The notes beneath the pieces were generated by a model, which saw only the letters and a program-made list of their open reading frames with translations, did not search any database and was not told where the DNA came from. Shown here in pieces: positions 36,320 through 44,558 of a DNA stretch of 47,662 bases (position 1 is its first letter; every line of letters begins with the position of its first letter). The translations under genes and the position numbers were made by a program. The stretch comes from an uncultured beta proteobacterium (GTDB lineage Bacteria; Pseudomonadota; Gammaproteobacteria; Burkholderiales; SG8-39): contig CAIOLO010000023.1 in NCBI GenBank assembly GCA_903859155.1, positions 1 to 47,662 of the forward strand, read 5' to 3'.

Positions 36320-37299
36320 TTTATGTGCATTTCCTGATTGGTCCGGGTCATTGCGACGGCAGTTGCAAGCATGCCGCGCTCGAAAGAAACCGGGGGCGTC
36401 CAGCTAAGCTGGCTGCGGATTCTGGAACTGTCCACCTGCAGGGAATCGATCAGTCGGCGCACTTCGCCTGCGTATCCCGTCATCTTTCCGCCAAGCCGCA
36501 GCACACCCACCGGCACTGCAAACAGCCTCGCCGGCCGACCCAGTGCCGCAGCCATGCTGCGTATCAGTTCGGCAGTGGATATGTCTCTCCCGTCGGAAAT
36601 TAAAAACGTCCGCGCATCGGAAGCAGGGATTCCAAGGCAGGCGAGAACGGCAGAGCAGAAATTCTCTACGTAAAGCATGCTGCGCCGGTTGTTGATGGCC
36701 GCGAAAGGTAGCGGCACGCTCTTTTGCACCAGGCGCAGCAGACGCGCGAAGTTTCCCCCGACCCCGGGGCCGTACATGAGCGGCGGGCGCAGAATCGTCA
36801 CGCCAAGATTCCCCCTGGAGGCGCATGCATGCAGCGCGTGTTCGGCCTCAATTTTGGATATGGCATAGGGATCGTCTCCAAGCAGCGGGTCATTTTCGCT
36901 GAACGGACGCGATAACGTAACTTCTCCGTGCACTTTCAAGGTGCTGGCAAAAACAAATTGGCGGACGCCATTGCGCAAGGCTGCCTCGGCAAGCGCGGTG
37001 GTGGGCGCGGCATTGGCCTTCCTGAAGGCCAGCAGCGGGTCGTTTGCCTGCTCGCGCATGACATGCACCCTTGCCGCGAGATGCACGATGGCGTGGGCGT
37101 CACGAACCAGCGAATCAAAATCCACGCCTCCGGCAAGATCCGCGGCGACAAAATCGCAGCCCGCAGGCCTGCGCTCCGCATTCCGGCCGCAGGCGCGAAC
37201 TGCCCAGCCGCCGGCAAGCAACTGTGGCACCAGCACGCGGCCGACGAAGCCGGTTGCGCCGGTGACCAGCACCAACCCCTTGTCCGCTATTTTCGCCAA
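36316..37299 (-). CDS. wbpV: NAD-dependent epimerase/4-reductase, WbpV-like
   Basis: This extended SDR protein of 327 residues has the nucleotide-binding TGATGFVGRVL near residue 13 and the catalytic YxxxK as YAISK (DDPYAISKIEAEHALH). In P. aeruginosa, WbpV reduces the 4-keto sugar made by WbpM to UDP-QuiNAc, and its gene precedes wbpL and wbpM exactly as here. The start is a TTG (complement of 37297-37299), since no ATG or GTG lies nearby in frame. Reductase versus 4-epimerase function cannot be told from sequence alone. Confidence 0.83.
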   Translation of the reverse strand: MAKIADKGLVLVTGATGFVGRVLVPQLLAGGWAVRACGRNAERRPAGCDFVAADLAGGVDFDSLVRDAHAIVHLAARVHVMREQANDPLLAFRKANAAPTTALAEAALRNGVRQFVFASTLKVHGEVTLSRPFSENDPLLGDDPYAISKIEAEHALHACASRGNLGVTILRPPLMYGPGVGGNFARLLRLVQKSVPLPFAAINNRRSMLYVENFCSAVLACLGIPASDARTFLISDGRDISTAELIRSMAAALGRPARLFAVPVGVLRLGGKMTGYAGEVRRLIDSLQVDSSRIRSQLSWTPPVSFERGMLATAVAMTRTNQEMHIK

Positions 37300-37363
37300 A
37301 CCGGTATGTTGATGCAGTCGGTGTGTCCGGGCCTGGCATCGATTGCATTCGAGGAAATATTGA

Positions 37364-38428
37364 TCAACGCAGCACCTGGGCGATGCCGGCGGAAATGTCT
37401 TCCGGCATCAAGCGGTGCTTGCGCAATAGCGTCGCGGTGTCGGCAGGATTGAGCACTGTATCGGCGGAACTGAATTCCTCCTTCAGACCGGCGGATTCGT
37501 CAAGGACATCGCTGCGTAACTCGGGAAGCATGGGGAGAATGGCGTAGTAGTCGCCTCGGCGAACACAATGATGAGCCTCTTCTTCGGAGACCATGATTTC
37601 GTGCGTTTTCTCGCCCGGGCGAATGCCAATAATCTTGATCGGGACGTCGCGCTGGCCGATCAAAGCCCTGGCGATATTTTCAATGGTCGCCGAAGGGGCG
37701 CGCGGCACATAGGTTTCGCCGCGTTTGGCTTCCCGCAGTGCGCAAAAAACGGTATCTACAGCCTGATCGATGCTTAAGAGAAAACGTGTCATCCCGGGCA
37801 CGGTAAGCGTCACCGGACCGCCATGGTGAATCTGGTCCAGGAACAGTGGCACGACGGATCCGCGGGAGGCCAGAACATTGCCGTAGCGCACGCAGATGAA
37901 CCGGGTTCTCGGATTCAGGATGTTCGCCGATATAAAGATTCGCTCCTGAAGAGATTTGGTCATGCCCATGACGTTGACTGGTTTGCAGGCCTTATCAGTG
38001 GAAATGCTGACTACCGTTTCGACAGGATAACCGCCTTCCTCGATGGCACGAACGATATTGAGTGGCCCTACACAGTTGGTCAGCACGGCCTGGCCGGGGA
38101 AATACTCGCAAGTGGGAACCTGCTTGAGAGCTGCTGCATTAATTACGATATCGGCATCGCGTACCGCGGAGCAAACGTCCGAATAATTCCGCACATTACC
38201 GATGCGGCATTCCAGCACATTCGTGAAATTGTTGTAGACAATATCATCGGTTGCGGGAGCACGTCGCTGGTATTCCATGCGCATGTAGTGCTGCTTCGCC
38301 TCGTCGCGGGAGAAAACAATGATTTTTTTCGGCATCCCAAGTTCACCGCCTAGAGCGCGGCGAACCAACCGGCTTCCCATGGATCCGGTGCCACCAGTAA
38401 CGAGGATGGTCTTATCCTTGAAGAGCAT
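37364..38428 (-). CDS. UDP-N-acetylglucosamine 4,6-dehydratase-like protein (CapD/WbjB/FlaA1 type)
   Basis: This soluble SDR protein of about 354 residues begins MLFKDKTILVTGGTGSMG. It has the family segments IIVFSRDEAKQHYMR, AAALKQVPTCEYFP and SISTDKACKPVNVMGMTKSL, again with Met in place of Tyr before the catalytic Lys. It lacks the membrane part of WbpM. It may feed a second deoxyamino sugar such as an L-FucNAc or pseudaminic-type branch, though no further enzyme of those pathways is in the window. A TTG six codons upstream (38446) is an alternative start. Confidence 0.83.
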   Translation of the reverse strand: MLFKDKTILVTGGTGSMGSRLVRRALGGELGMPKKIIVFSRDEAKQHYMRMEYQRRAPATDDIVYNNFTNVLECRIGNVRNYSDVCSAVRDADIVINAAALKQVPTCEYFPGQAVLTNCVGPLNIVRAIEEGGYPVETVVSISTDKACKPVNVMGMTKSLQERIFISANILNPRTRFICVRYGNVLASRGSVVPLFLDQIHHGGPVTLTVPGMTRFLLSIDQAVDTVFCALREAKRGETYVPRAPSATIENIARALIGQRDVPIKIIGIRPGEKTHEIMVSEEEAHHCVRRGDYYAILPMLPELRSDVLDESAGLKEEFSSADTVLNPADTATLLRKHRLMPEDISAGIAQVLR

Positions 38429-38457
38429 GATGTTTTCTAAGGCCAAGAGTTAATTTG

Positions 38458-38500
38458 TCAAAAAAACCTGAACAACAGGCCGGAGAGAAGAAACTCCGGC
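38458..38500 (-). terminator. Rho-independent terminator downstream of the O-antigen ligase gene
   Basis: Read on the minus strand, GCCGGAG and CTCCGGC (38479-38500) form one stem. A second, CCTG/CAGG (38467-38479), is followed by seven T's (complement of 38460-38466). It lies about 50 bases after the O-antigen ligase stop and before the dehydratase start, so the dehydratase group probably has its own promoter. Confidence 0.65.
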
Positions 38501-38551
38501 GCCGGAACAAGGTGATCAGGCTGATTTTATGGAAAAGTTCCAAGCAAATTG

Positions 38552-39733
38552 TCATGTGGACTCGCTAAGCTCTGCAGCCATTGTTCTACGCCCCAGGCCC
38601 AGCAGCATGCCATTTATCGCCCAGAATAATATTGCGGCATCGCGCACGAACATGTCGTTGACCATGTTGCGCGCCAGAACGCCGATGATGAGGACGATGC
38701 CACAGGTGCCGAGCATTTTTAATTCAGAATTGTTCGATCGCCAGAAACGGGCATATTCCCGCAGCAATGCCACCCATATTGCTAGTAGCACAACTATACC
38801 GGGGAAGCCCATCGCCAAGCCATAATTGAGAATGACATTGTGAGCGTGCCAAAGCTCCGCATTTTCACGTGGAGTGAGGTCGGGATAGGCTTTGTACATC
38901 ACACCGCGTCCAAAGCCCGCGCCGGTCACGGGATGCTGCATTATGCGGCTCGCCACTTTCGGCCAGAACACGAGACGAGAGTCGTTTTCCATGGTAACCG
39001 CAGGGAATGGATTCCTGTCAAAACGGCTTATCTGCGAACCCAGAAGCGCGATTGCGGCCAGCAACAGCACTAACACCAGCGCAGCCACGGTTCTGAGCTG
39101 ACTTATACCAAGAACTTTCCTGAAAAGGATTAATCCTGTGAACAGCTGCAAAAAAAGTACTGGCCAGATAATGCGTTGCTCGCAGAAGTATCCTGTTACG
39201 ACAAGCAATATCAGGGCGATCATCGCCCCGATCCGTAACTGCGTGTTCTTGAAATAAAATCCAAGCAAAAGCACTGTCGGGACAATTGCTGCCATGTAGG
39301 AAGCGAACGCCGCGGTGCCACCGTACCCGCCGTTTTGCTTCCAGTGGCCAAGGGAAAAAACCTGTACGAGCGCCCAAGAGCACAGGGCGAGCGCCCCCAA
39401 GGTCAGGCTAAGTAACATCCATTGCATGCGCCGTTCATCGCTGGTCATGGCGAAAAAGGCGACGAACGCCATTATTGTGTAGCCGACCTCATTTTTGATT
39501 TCTCCCAGGCTATACGCTGGATCCACGGCATAGAGCAGAGACGCCGCAGCAACGAATATCCACGCGAAAAGGGTTCGTTTAAGCGGAATGGCGGGTGGCG
39601 TGATTCGCCACCAACTTATTGCCGCGATCGAGAATGCCGCGGCGAGGCAAAGCAGTCGCAAGGCCACAGTTCCGGGAAAGGGCAGGATGAACAACAAAGC
39701 CGCAAAGGGCACGAGGAGAAACTGCTGGGTCAT
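38552..39733 (-). CDS. O-antigen ligase/polymerase family membrane protein (WaaL/Wzy)
   Basis: This inner-membrane protein of about 393 residues has roughly ten or more hydrophobic helices and the large periplasmic loop typical of the Wzy_C/O-antigen ligase family (SRLVFWPKVASRIMQHPVTG, then AGFGRG, then ELWHAHNVILNYGL). The histidines of the HAHN motif and the Arg in the loop are the conserved functional residues. It either ligates O-antigen to lipid A-core or polymerises O-units; the two cannot be separated by sequence. The ATG at 39733 (MTQQFLLVPFA) is preferred because the frame upstream (to 39835) adds only a basic, non-hydrophobic segment. Confidence 0.82.
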   Translation of the reverse strand: MTQQFLLVPFAALLFILPFPGTVALRLLCLAAAFSIAAISWWRITPPAIPLKRTLFAWIFVAAASLLYAVDPAYSLGEIKNEVGYTIMAFVAFFAMTSDERRMQWMLLSLTLGALALCSWALVQVFSLGHWKQNGGYGGTAAFASYMAAIVPTVLLLGFYFKNTQLRIGAMIALILLVVTGYFCEQRIIWPVLFLQLFTGLILFRKVLGISQLRTVAALVLVLLLAAIALLGSQISRFDRNPFPAVTMENDSRLVFWPKVASRIMQHPVTGAGFGRGVMYKAYPDLTPRENAELWHAHNVILNYGLAMGFPGIVVLLAIWVALLREYARFWRSNNSELKMLGTCGIVLIIGVLARNMVNDMFVRDAAILFWAINGMLLGLGRRTMAAELSEST

Positions 39734-39902
39734 GCGCCGCTCTGCAGAAGGACCGACACGATGAAAAATTCCAAACGCAAGGATTCTACGCCTGCGGCGC
39801 ATAAAACAGTCTTGATAGGTGGGTTCCAGGCTCATACAATCGTGCTTTAGCCATTGCCCGACGCGCTTGTGTTCGGCTTAACCCGAGGTGCTTTCTTTAT
39901 AG

Positions 39903-40673
39903 GTGCTCGGCCTTGAACCAGTTTCTTCCAGAATAACTCACATCACCTTGTACGCTTCCCGATTGCAGCGTTTGCTCGCCTCAGCCAAGGCCGGATTAAG
40001 GCGGCGCCTTGTCGAAGGATCACGCCGTTCTTATGCGCAAAGCGGTGAGGACCTGATTATTGACTACCTTTTTACAACCCTGAAAGCGCCTAAGGTCCGC
40101 TACTTGGATATCGGCGCTCATCATCCTACCTATCTCAGCAATACTTACCTCTTCTATGAGATGGGGGCATCCGGTATTTGTGTCGAACCTGATGCGGCGC
40201 TGGCGGGTGCGTTTTCAAGGACTCGACCAAGGGACATCTGCCTAAATGTGGGGATTGCTCCCAACGAAGGGGTCGCGGATTTTTATCAGATGAGTACGCC
40301 AACACTGAACACGTTTTCTCGGGAACAGGCAGAGCAATACGAATCCTATGGAAAGCAGCGTATCGAACGGGTTGTCCCGGTCGCCATACGCAATATCAAC
40401 GGCGTTCTTGAAGAATTCTTTGATTCAGCACCTGAATTGGTTTCCCTGGACGTTGAGGGACTGGATATGGCAATACTTCAGAGCCTGGATTTCGCGCGCC
40501 ACCGTCCCGCGGTGTTCTGCGTTGAAACTCTTTCCTACACGGAAGACCAGAGCGAACGCAAGCTGAAGGAAGTCATCGACTGGATGGCTGGCCGGGACTA
40601 CATGCTCTACGCCGACACCTATGTCAATTCGATTTTCGTCGACAACGAAACCTGGCGCAGGCGCGGGATTTGA
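39903..40673 (+). CDS. FkbM family methyltransferase
   Basis: The protein has up to 256 residues. The region RSYAQSGEDLIIDYLF leads into the FkbM motif RYLDIGAHHPTYLSNTYLFY and later PELVSLDVEGLDMAILQSLD. It is the second FkbM protein in the window and only distantly like the first. The GTG at 39903 is the furthest start; a later start near the LYASRLQ segment is possible. The gene starts a short + strand run, divergent from the ligase gene. Confidence 0.82.
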   Translation: MLGLEPVSSRITHITLYASRLQRLLASAKAGLRRRLVEGSRRSYAQSGEDLIIDYLFTTLKAPKVRYLDIGAHHPTYLSNTYLFYEMGASGICVEPDAALAGAFSRTRPRDICLNVGIAPNEGVADFYQMSTPTLNTFSREQAEQYESYGKQRIERVVPVAIRNINGVLEEFFDSAPELVSLDVEGLDMAILQSLDFARHRPAVFCVETLSYTEDQSERKLKEVIDWMAGRDYMLYADTYVNSIFVDNETWRRRGI

Positions 40674-41419
40674 TGCGGGCATTCCTGCGCAACTGGTTGT
40701 TGGCTTTCCTGATGCCGTTCCCCCTGATCGGAATCTTGTTTCTTCCTCGTTATTTCAGGCACTGGCGTCGTTTTCAGGAACTGTCACCGGGTGTCCGGTT
40801 GTCCTTGCGCAACGCGCACCCCTGTCTTGGGGACTGGGTTTCTTCGACACCGTTTGATCCGCATTATTTTCATCAAGGCGCGTGGCTTGCCCGGAAGCTC
40901 AAGCAGCGCATGCCCGCTTTGCATGTGGATATTGGTTCCAGCGTCCTGACCATGAGCGTCATCAGCGCAGTCACTGAAACGGTGTTTCTCGACTATCGCC
41001 CGCTGCAGGTCCGCACGGCCAATTTGCACTCGGTGTCGGGAAGCATAACCTGCCTGCCATTCGCTGATCTGCGCCTCTCATCATTGTCTTCCTTGCACGT
41101 CATTGAGCACATCGGTCTCGGCCGCTATGGTGATCCCATTGACCCGGACGGCAGCGCAAAGGCGGCCGCCGAGCTGGTGCGGGTGCTGGCTCCTGGCGGA
41201 CGGTTGTACATATCCGCTCCGGTAGGCAGGGAACGGGTGTGCTTCAACGCCCATCGGGTGTTTCACCCCGATACCCTGGTCGACATGTTCAGGCCGCTTG
41301 TCCTCGAAACCTTTTCGGTTGTCGACGATGCCGGCGCAGTACTGGCGGACCTTCCGACTTCACGGGCGGCGGACCTGGATTACGGCTGTGGTCTCTACGT
41401 TTTCGTCAGGAATTCCTGA
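40673..41419 (+). CDS. DUF268 family methyltransferase-like protein
   Basis: The protein has about 248 residues. A hydrophobic N-terminus (LLAFLMPFPLIGILFLPRYF) may anchor it to the membrane. The body has GDWVSSTPFDPHYFHQGAW, the methyltransferase-like LHVDIGSSVLTMSVISA and LHVIEHIGLGRYGDPIDPDG, and the ending typical of DUF268. Members are found in polysaccharide clusters and are presumed methyltransferases. The ATG at 40673 overlaps the previous stop (TGATG). Confidence 0.83.
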   Translation: MRAFLRNWLLAFLMPFPLIGILFLPRYFRHWRRFQELSPGVRLSLRNAHPCLGDWVSSTPFDPHYFHQGAWLARKLKQRMPALHVDIGSSVLTMSVISAVTETVFLDYRPLQVRTANLHSVSGSITCLPFADLRLSSLSSLHVIEHIGLGRYGDPIDPDGSAKAAAELVRVLAPGGRLYISAPVGRERVCFNAHRVFHPDTLVDMFRPLVLETFSVVDDAGAVLADLPTSRAADLDYGCGLYVFVRNS

Positions 41420-42324
41420 TGTCCGAATCGGACTCGGGACGGCCGGTGGTCATCGCGAAAATCGTTGGGGGGCTCGGAAACCAGCTTTTCTGCTATGCCG
41501 CTGCTCGTCGCATGTCGTTGTTGGGCGGTGCCGATCTGTGTCTTGATATCAATTTCTTCCGGTCGGATATCTACTTCGGCAGGGAATACCGGTTGGACTG
41601 TTTCCCCTTGCCTTCGCATCGGGTCCGGCAGAGCCGCCTGCTGCTGCCGGCGGTGGCCGACACGTACTGGTGGCGAATCAAACGGAAAATCGCGGCAACC
41701 GGGATTCTTCCCGGCACGGACTACCTGATTGAACGCGACCCGCATGAATTCGATGCCCGGCTGCTAAGCCATCAAATTACCCGGGACACCTATCTGGACG
41801 GCTACTGGCAGGACGAGCGTTATTTCGCCGAGGTGGCGGAGCAATTGAGAATAGATTTGCGCCTGCTGCCTGAACTCAATGATGAGCAACGCAAGCTGAT
41901 GGCGCGCATCGGTTCGTCGAATTCGGTGGCTATCCATACGCGGCGAATGCAGTACGCCGTGTCATCCACTGGGGATGGTGGCGGGTCATTGACGCCGTCC
42001 TACTACCGCCGGGCTATGGAAACCATCCTGGACCTGACCCAGTCGCCGGTTTTCTTCTGTTTCGGGGATGACCCGGCATGGTTCGAGGAATGGTGGCCAG
42101 CATCCATTCCCAGGACCGTAGTGCACCACGCCGGCCCGATGGGAGAGGTCATCGACTTTTGGCTGATGACACAGTGCCGCCACTACATTGTCGCCAACAG
42201 CACATTCGGCTGGTGGTCGGCCTGGCTCGGGAGGGCGCTCGACAAGAAGGTGTTGGCACCAAAGCGACAGAATCTCGTTTTCTCGATTCCATGCGCCTCG
42301 GGCTGGGTCGAGCTGGACTGGTGA
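41419..42324 (+). CDS. Glycosyltransferase family 11 (alpha-1,2-fucosyltransferase-like)
   Basis: The protein has 301 residues with the GT11 opening VVIAKIVGGLGNQLFCYAAA and the later NSTFGWWSAWLGRAL. The nucleotide-binding HxRRxD motif appears as HTRRMQ (near residue 175), so the usual Asp is a Gln. GT11 enzymes transfer fucose from GDP-fucose to galactose. No GDP-fucose synthesis genes are in the window, and the motif change makes another GDP-sugar donor possible. It starts at 41419, overlapping the DUF268 stop by one base. Confidence 0.82.
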   Translation: MSESDSGRPVVIAKIVGGLGNQLFCYAAARRMSLLGGADLCLDINFFRSDIYFGREYRLDCFPLPSHRVRQSRLLLPAVADTYWWRIKRKIAATGILPGTDYLIERDPHEFDARLLSHQITRDTYLDGYWQDERYFAEVAEQLRIDLRLLPELNDEQRKLMARIGSSNSVAIHTRRMQYAVSSTGDGGGSLTPSYYRRAMETILDLTQSPVFFCFGDDPAWFEEWWPASIPRTVVHHAGPMGEVIDFWLMTQCRHYIVANSTFGWWSAWLGRALDKKVLAPKRQNLVFSIPCASGWVELDW

Positions 42325-43478
42325 TGGCGGGCACAACTGAAGAATTCCGCATGACGAAATCCATTTGCTGGGTTACGACCAGCCCGCTTATCGTAAATTT
42401 TTTTCTAATTCCGCATCTGTTGCGACTACGCGACGATTACATGGTAACGCTGGTGGTGAACACCGCTGGAGGGGTTGCTCTGAAGCCTATGCCTGGGGTG
42501 GAGATCGTGTCGATTTCCATTCCGCGGAATATTTCTATGGTTGGCGACGTCGCCGCGCTGCTGCGGCTACTGTGCTTGTTCCGCCAGCGCAGGTTCAGCC
42601 TTGTCCATTCGTTCGGACCCAAGGCCGGATTGCTGACCTCTCTGGCGGGCGCGATTATGCGGATCCCGGCCCGTATCCACACCTTTACCGGTCAGGTATG
42701 GGCGACTCGAGGGGGGCTGATGCGATGCGTTCTAAAAGCAGCCGATAGGCTTATTGGTGCCTTGACCACCGTGGTCTTGGCAGACAGTCCGTCGCAGAAA
42801 GCTTTTCTTGAAAAGGAGGGTGTTCTCCCGTTGGGCGCGTGCAAGGTTCTGGGGAGCGGATCGGTAAGCGGGGTGAATACAGACCGGTTCAAAGCCAATC
42901 CGGGTGCGAGAGCGGCCATCCGGGGGGAGCTGGGAATTCCAGACCAAGCAGTGCTTATCCTGTTTCTGGGGCGCCTGAAAAGAGACAAGGGCATCCCGGA
43001 GTTGCTGCAGGCCTTCCGCCTGCTGCACGATGCCTACACTAACGCCTATCTCGCTTTAGTAGGCCCCGATGAGGGCGAATGCCTGAGCGAGGTTCCAGGC
43101 ATCGGGGCGGCTGCCGCCCAGGTCCGGTCCCGGGGCTACACGCCTGTGCCCGAGCATTACATTGCGGCATCCGACATTCTTTGCCTGCCAAGTCATCGGG
43201 AGGGTTTTGGGTCGGTCATCATAGAAGCCGCGGCGGCAGGGATACCGGCAGTCGCCGCCAGGGTCTATGGAATTACCGACGCGGTGGTAGACGGGCATAC
43301 AGGTTTGCTGCACGAACCAGCTAACGCGACTGACCTTGCCGCGCAACTTAAGCGCCTTGTCGCTGATCCGAATCTCCGCAGCCGGTTGGGGGAGAACGCA
43401 CGTCTTCGCGTCATCGCGGAGTTTGCCGAAGAAAAACTGACAGGTGAGTTGGTTCATTTCTATCGGGGACTGATGTGA
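42324..43478 (+). CDS. Glycosyltransferase family 4
   Basis: The protein has up to 384 residues. The core begins SICWVTTSPLIVNFFLIPHL. The acceptor domain has FSLVHSFGPKAGLLTSLAGA and the donor domain LFLGRLKRDKGIPELLQAFR with EGFGSVIIEAAAAGIPAVAA. Proteins with this N-terminus are common in capsule and O-antigen clusters. The ATG at 42324 overlaps the GT11 stop; an ATG at 42351 (MTKSICWV) may be the real start. It converges on the GT2 gene. Confidence 0.87.
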   Translation: MAGTTEEFRMTKSICWVTTSPLIVNFFLIPHLLRLRDDYMVTLVVNTAGGVALKPMPGVEIVSISIPRNISMVGDVAALLRLLCLFRQRRFSLVHSFGPKAGLLTSLAGAIMRIPARIHTFTGQVWATRGGLMRCVLKAADRLIGALTTVVLADSPSQKAFLEKEGVLPLGACKVLGSGSVSGVNTDRFKANPGARAAIRGELGIPDQAVLILFLGRLKRDKGIPELLQAFRLLHDAYTNAYLALVGPDEGECLSEVPGIGAAAAQVRSRGYTPVPEHYIAASDILCLPSHREGFGSVIIEAAAAGIPAVAARVYGITDAVVDGHTGLLHEPANATDLAAQLKRLVADPNLRSRLGENARLRVIAEFAEEKLTGELVHFYRGLM

Positions 43479-43539
43479 ATTTAGCCAGTTATTCAGCCGA
43501 TTTAGCCGCGCTCCCCTTTGATCAGGACATGACTGGTTA

Positions 43540-44436
43540 TCAGACGGATGTTGCTTTCTGGTTTTCGGAACCCCGAATGGATACGCGTCTTCGGTGCGAA
43601 TAGCGGCCCAAAAAACGAAATAAATGCAGAAACAGGGGCTGCGGCAAAAGCTTAGCGGCTAGAAGCCAAATGAAATATATCCACAGAGGATAAGTTGAAG
43701 GCCGATATCGCCAATGCGCCCATCGGTTGAACAGGCTTTTAAGACGATAAAGGTCCGCGTTTTTTTTTCTAATCCCAGCCCAAAGTTGACCGCGCACATT
43801 GTTTGTCGTGCTTGACAGCATACCGCTGCTAGAAACCCTATAGTGGAAAAGAGGCTCCCCCACTACTGCCGACCTACCACCCAAGGCTGCCAAACGTATG
43901 TTGAAATCCCAATCTTCATAACCACGGCGCATGGTTTCATCGTATCCCCCTAGCGCTTTCCAGACCGATTTTCGATAAAGCAGGCAATAAGGCAATTGAT
44001 TCAAAAACAATTGCTCAAAGAAGTTGAAATGCTTGACCAGCACCCCATTTGCCTCTCCTTCGAGTTGTATGTAAGAAAAGGCAAAATCAGCCTGAGCATC
44101 GCTAGTCAAGGCGCAAACCAGCTTCTCGACGAAGGTGGGTTCCAGCCAATCGTCTGAATCCAAAGGGAGAATGAACTCTCCCCTGGCTTCACGAATCCCG
44201 GCGTTTCTTGCAGCTGACAGACCTTTATTGGTTTGCGTTATCAGCCTAATCTCACCGCCAAGCTCTCCTAAGAAATGAAGTGTGTCAGGTTCGGTTGAGC
44301 CATCATCCACGACCAGAATCTCAATGGATTGATAACTTTGTCCTTTGGCGCTCTGGAGAGTCTCGCCCAAATATCTATGCGTGTTGTAACAAGGAATGAC
44401 AACGGATACAACGGGATCACTTATTGCGGTCGTCAT
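43540..44436 (-). CDS. Glycosyltransferase family 2
   Basis: The protein has about 298 residues with a GT-A fold. It begins VVSVVIPCYNTHRYLGETL, then EILVVDDGSTE and FILPLDSDDW, the metal-binding DxD-type site. The C-terminal part is basic with a hydrophobic helix (PLWIYFIWLLAAKLL). A run of nine A's in the coding strand (43760-43768) encodes RKKN and could slip. By eye, the gene and its flanks are less GC-rich than the rest of the cluster. The ATG at 44436 is preferred to a TTG nine codons earlier. Confidence 0.87.
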   Translation of the reverse strand: MTTAISDPVVSVVIPCYNTHRYLGETLQSAKGQSYQSIEILVVDDGSTEPDTLHFLGELGGEIRLITQTNKGLSAARNAGIREARGEFILPLDSDDWLEPTFVEKLVCALTSDAQADFAFSYIQLEGEANGVLVKHFNFFEQLFLNQLPYCLLYRKSVWKALGGYDETMRRGYEDWDFNIRLAALGGRSAVVGEPLFHYRVSSSGMLSSTTNNVRGQLWAGIRKKNADLYRLKSLFNRWAHWRYRPSTYPLWIYFIWLLAAKLLPQPLFLHLFRFLGRYSHRRRVSIRGSENQKATSV

Positions 44437-44558
44437 GGGTTGGCGGGAATTATTGGGCCGCAATCTGGCCAGGCCTCAAGCCACGCCGGCCGGCCGTGCG
44501 CCACAAAATAAAAGTAAAAGACGGCGAACCATCTTGGGCTTTATTTTTAAATTCGATA

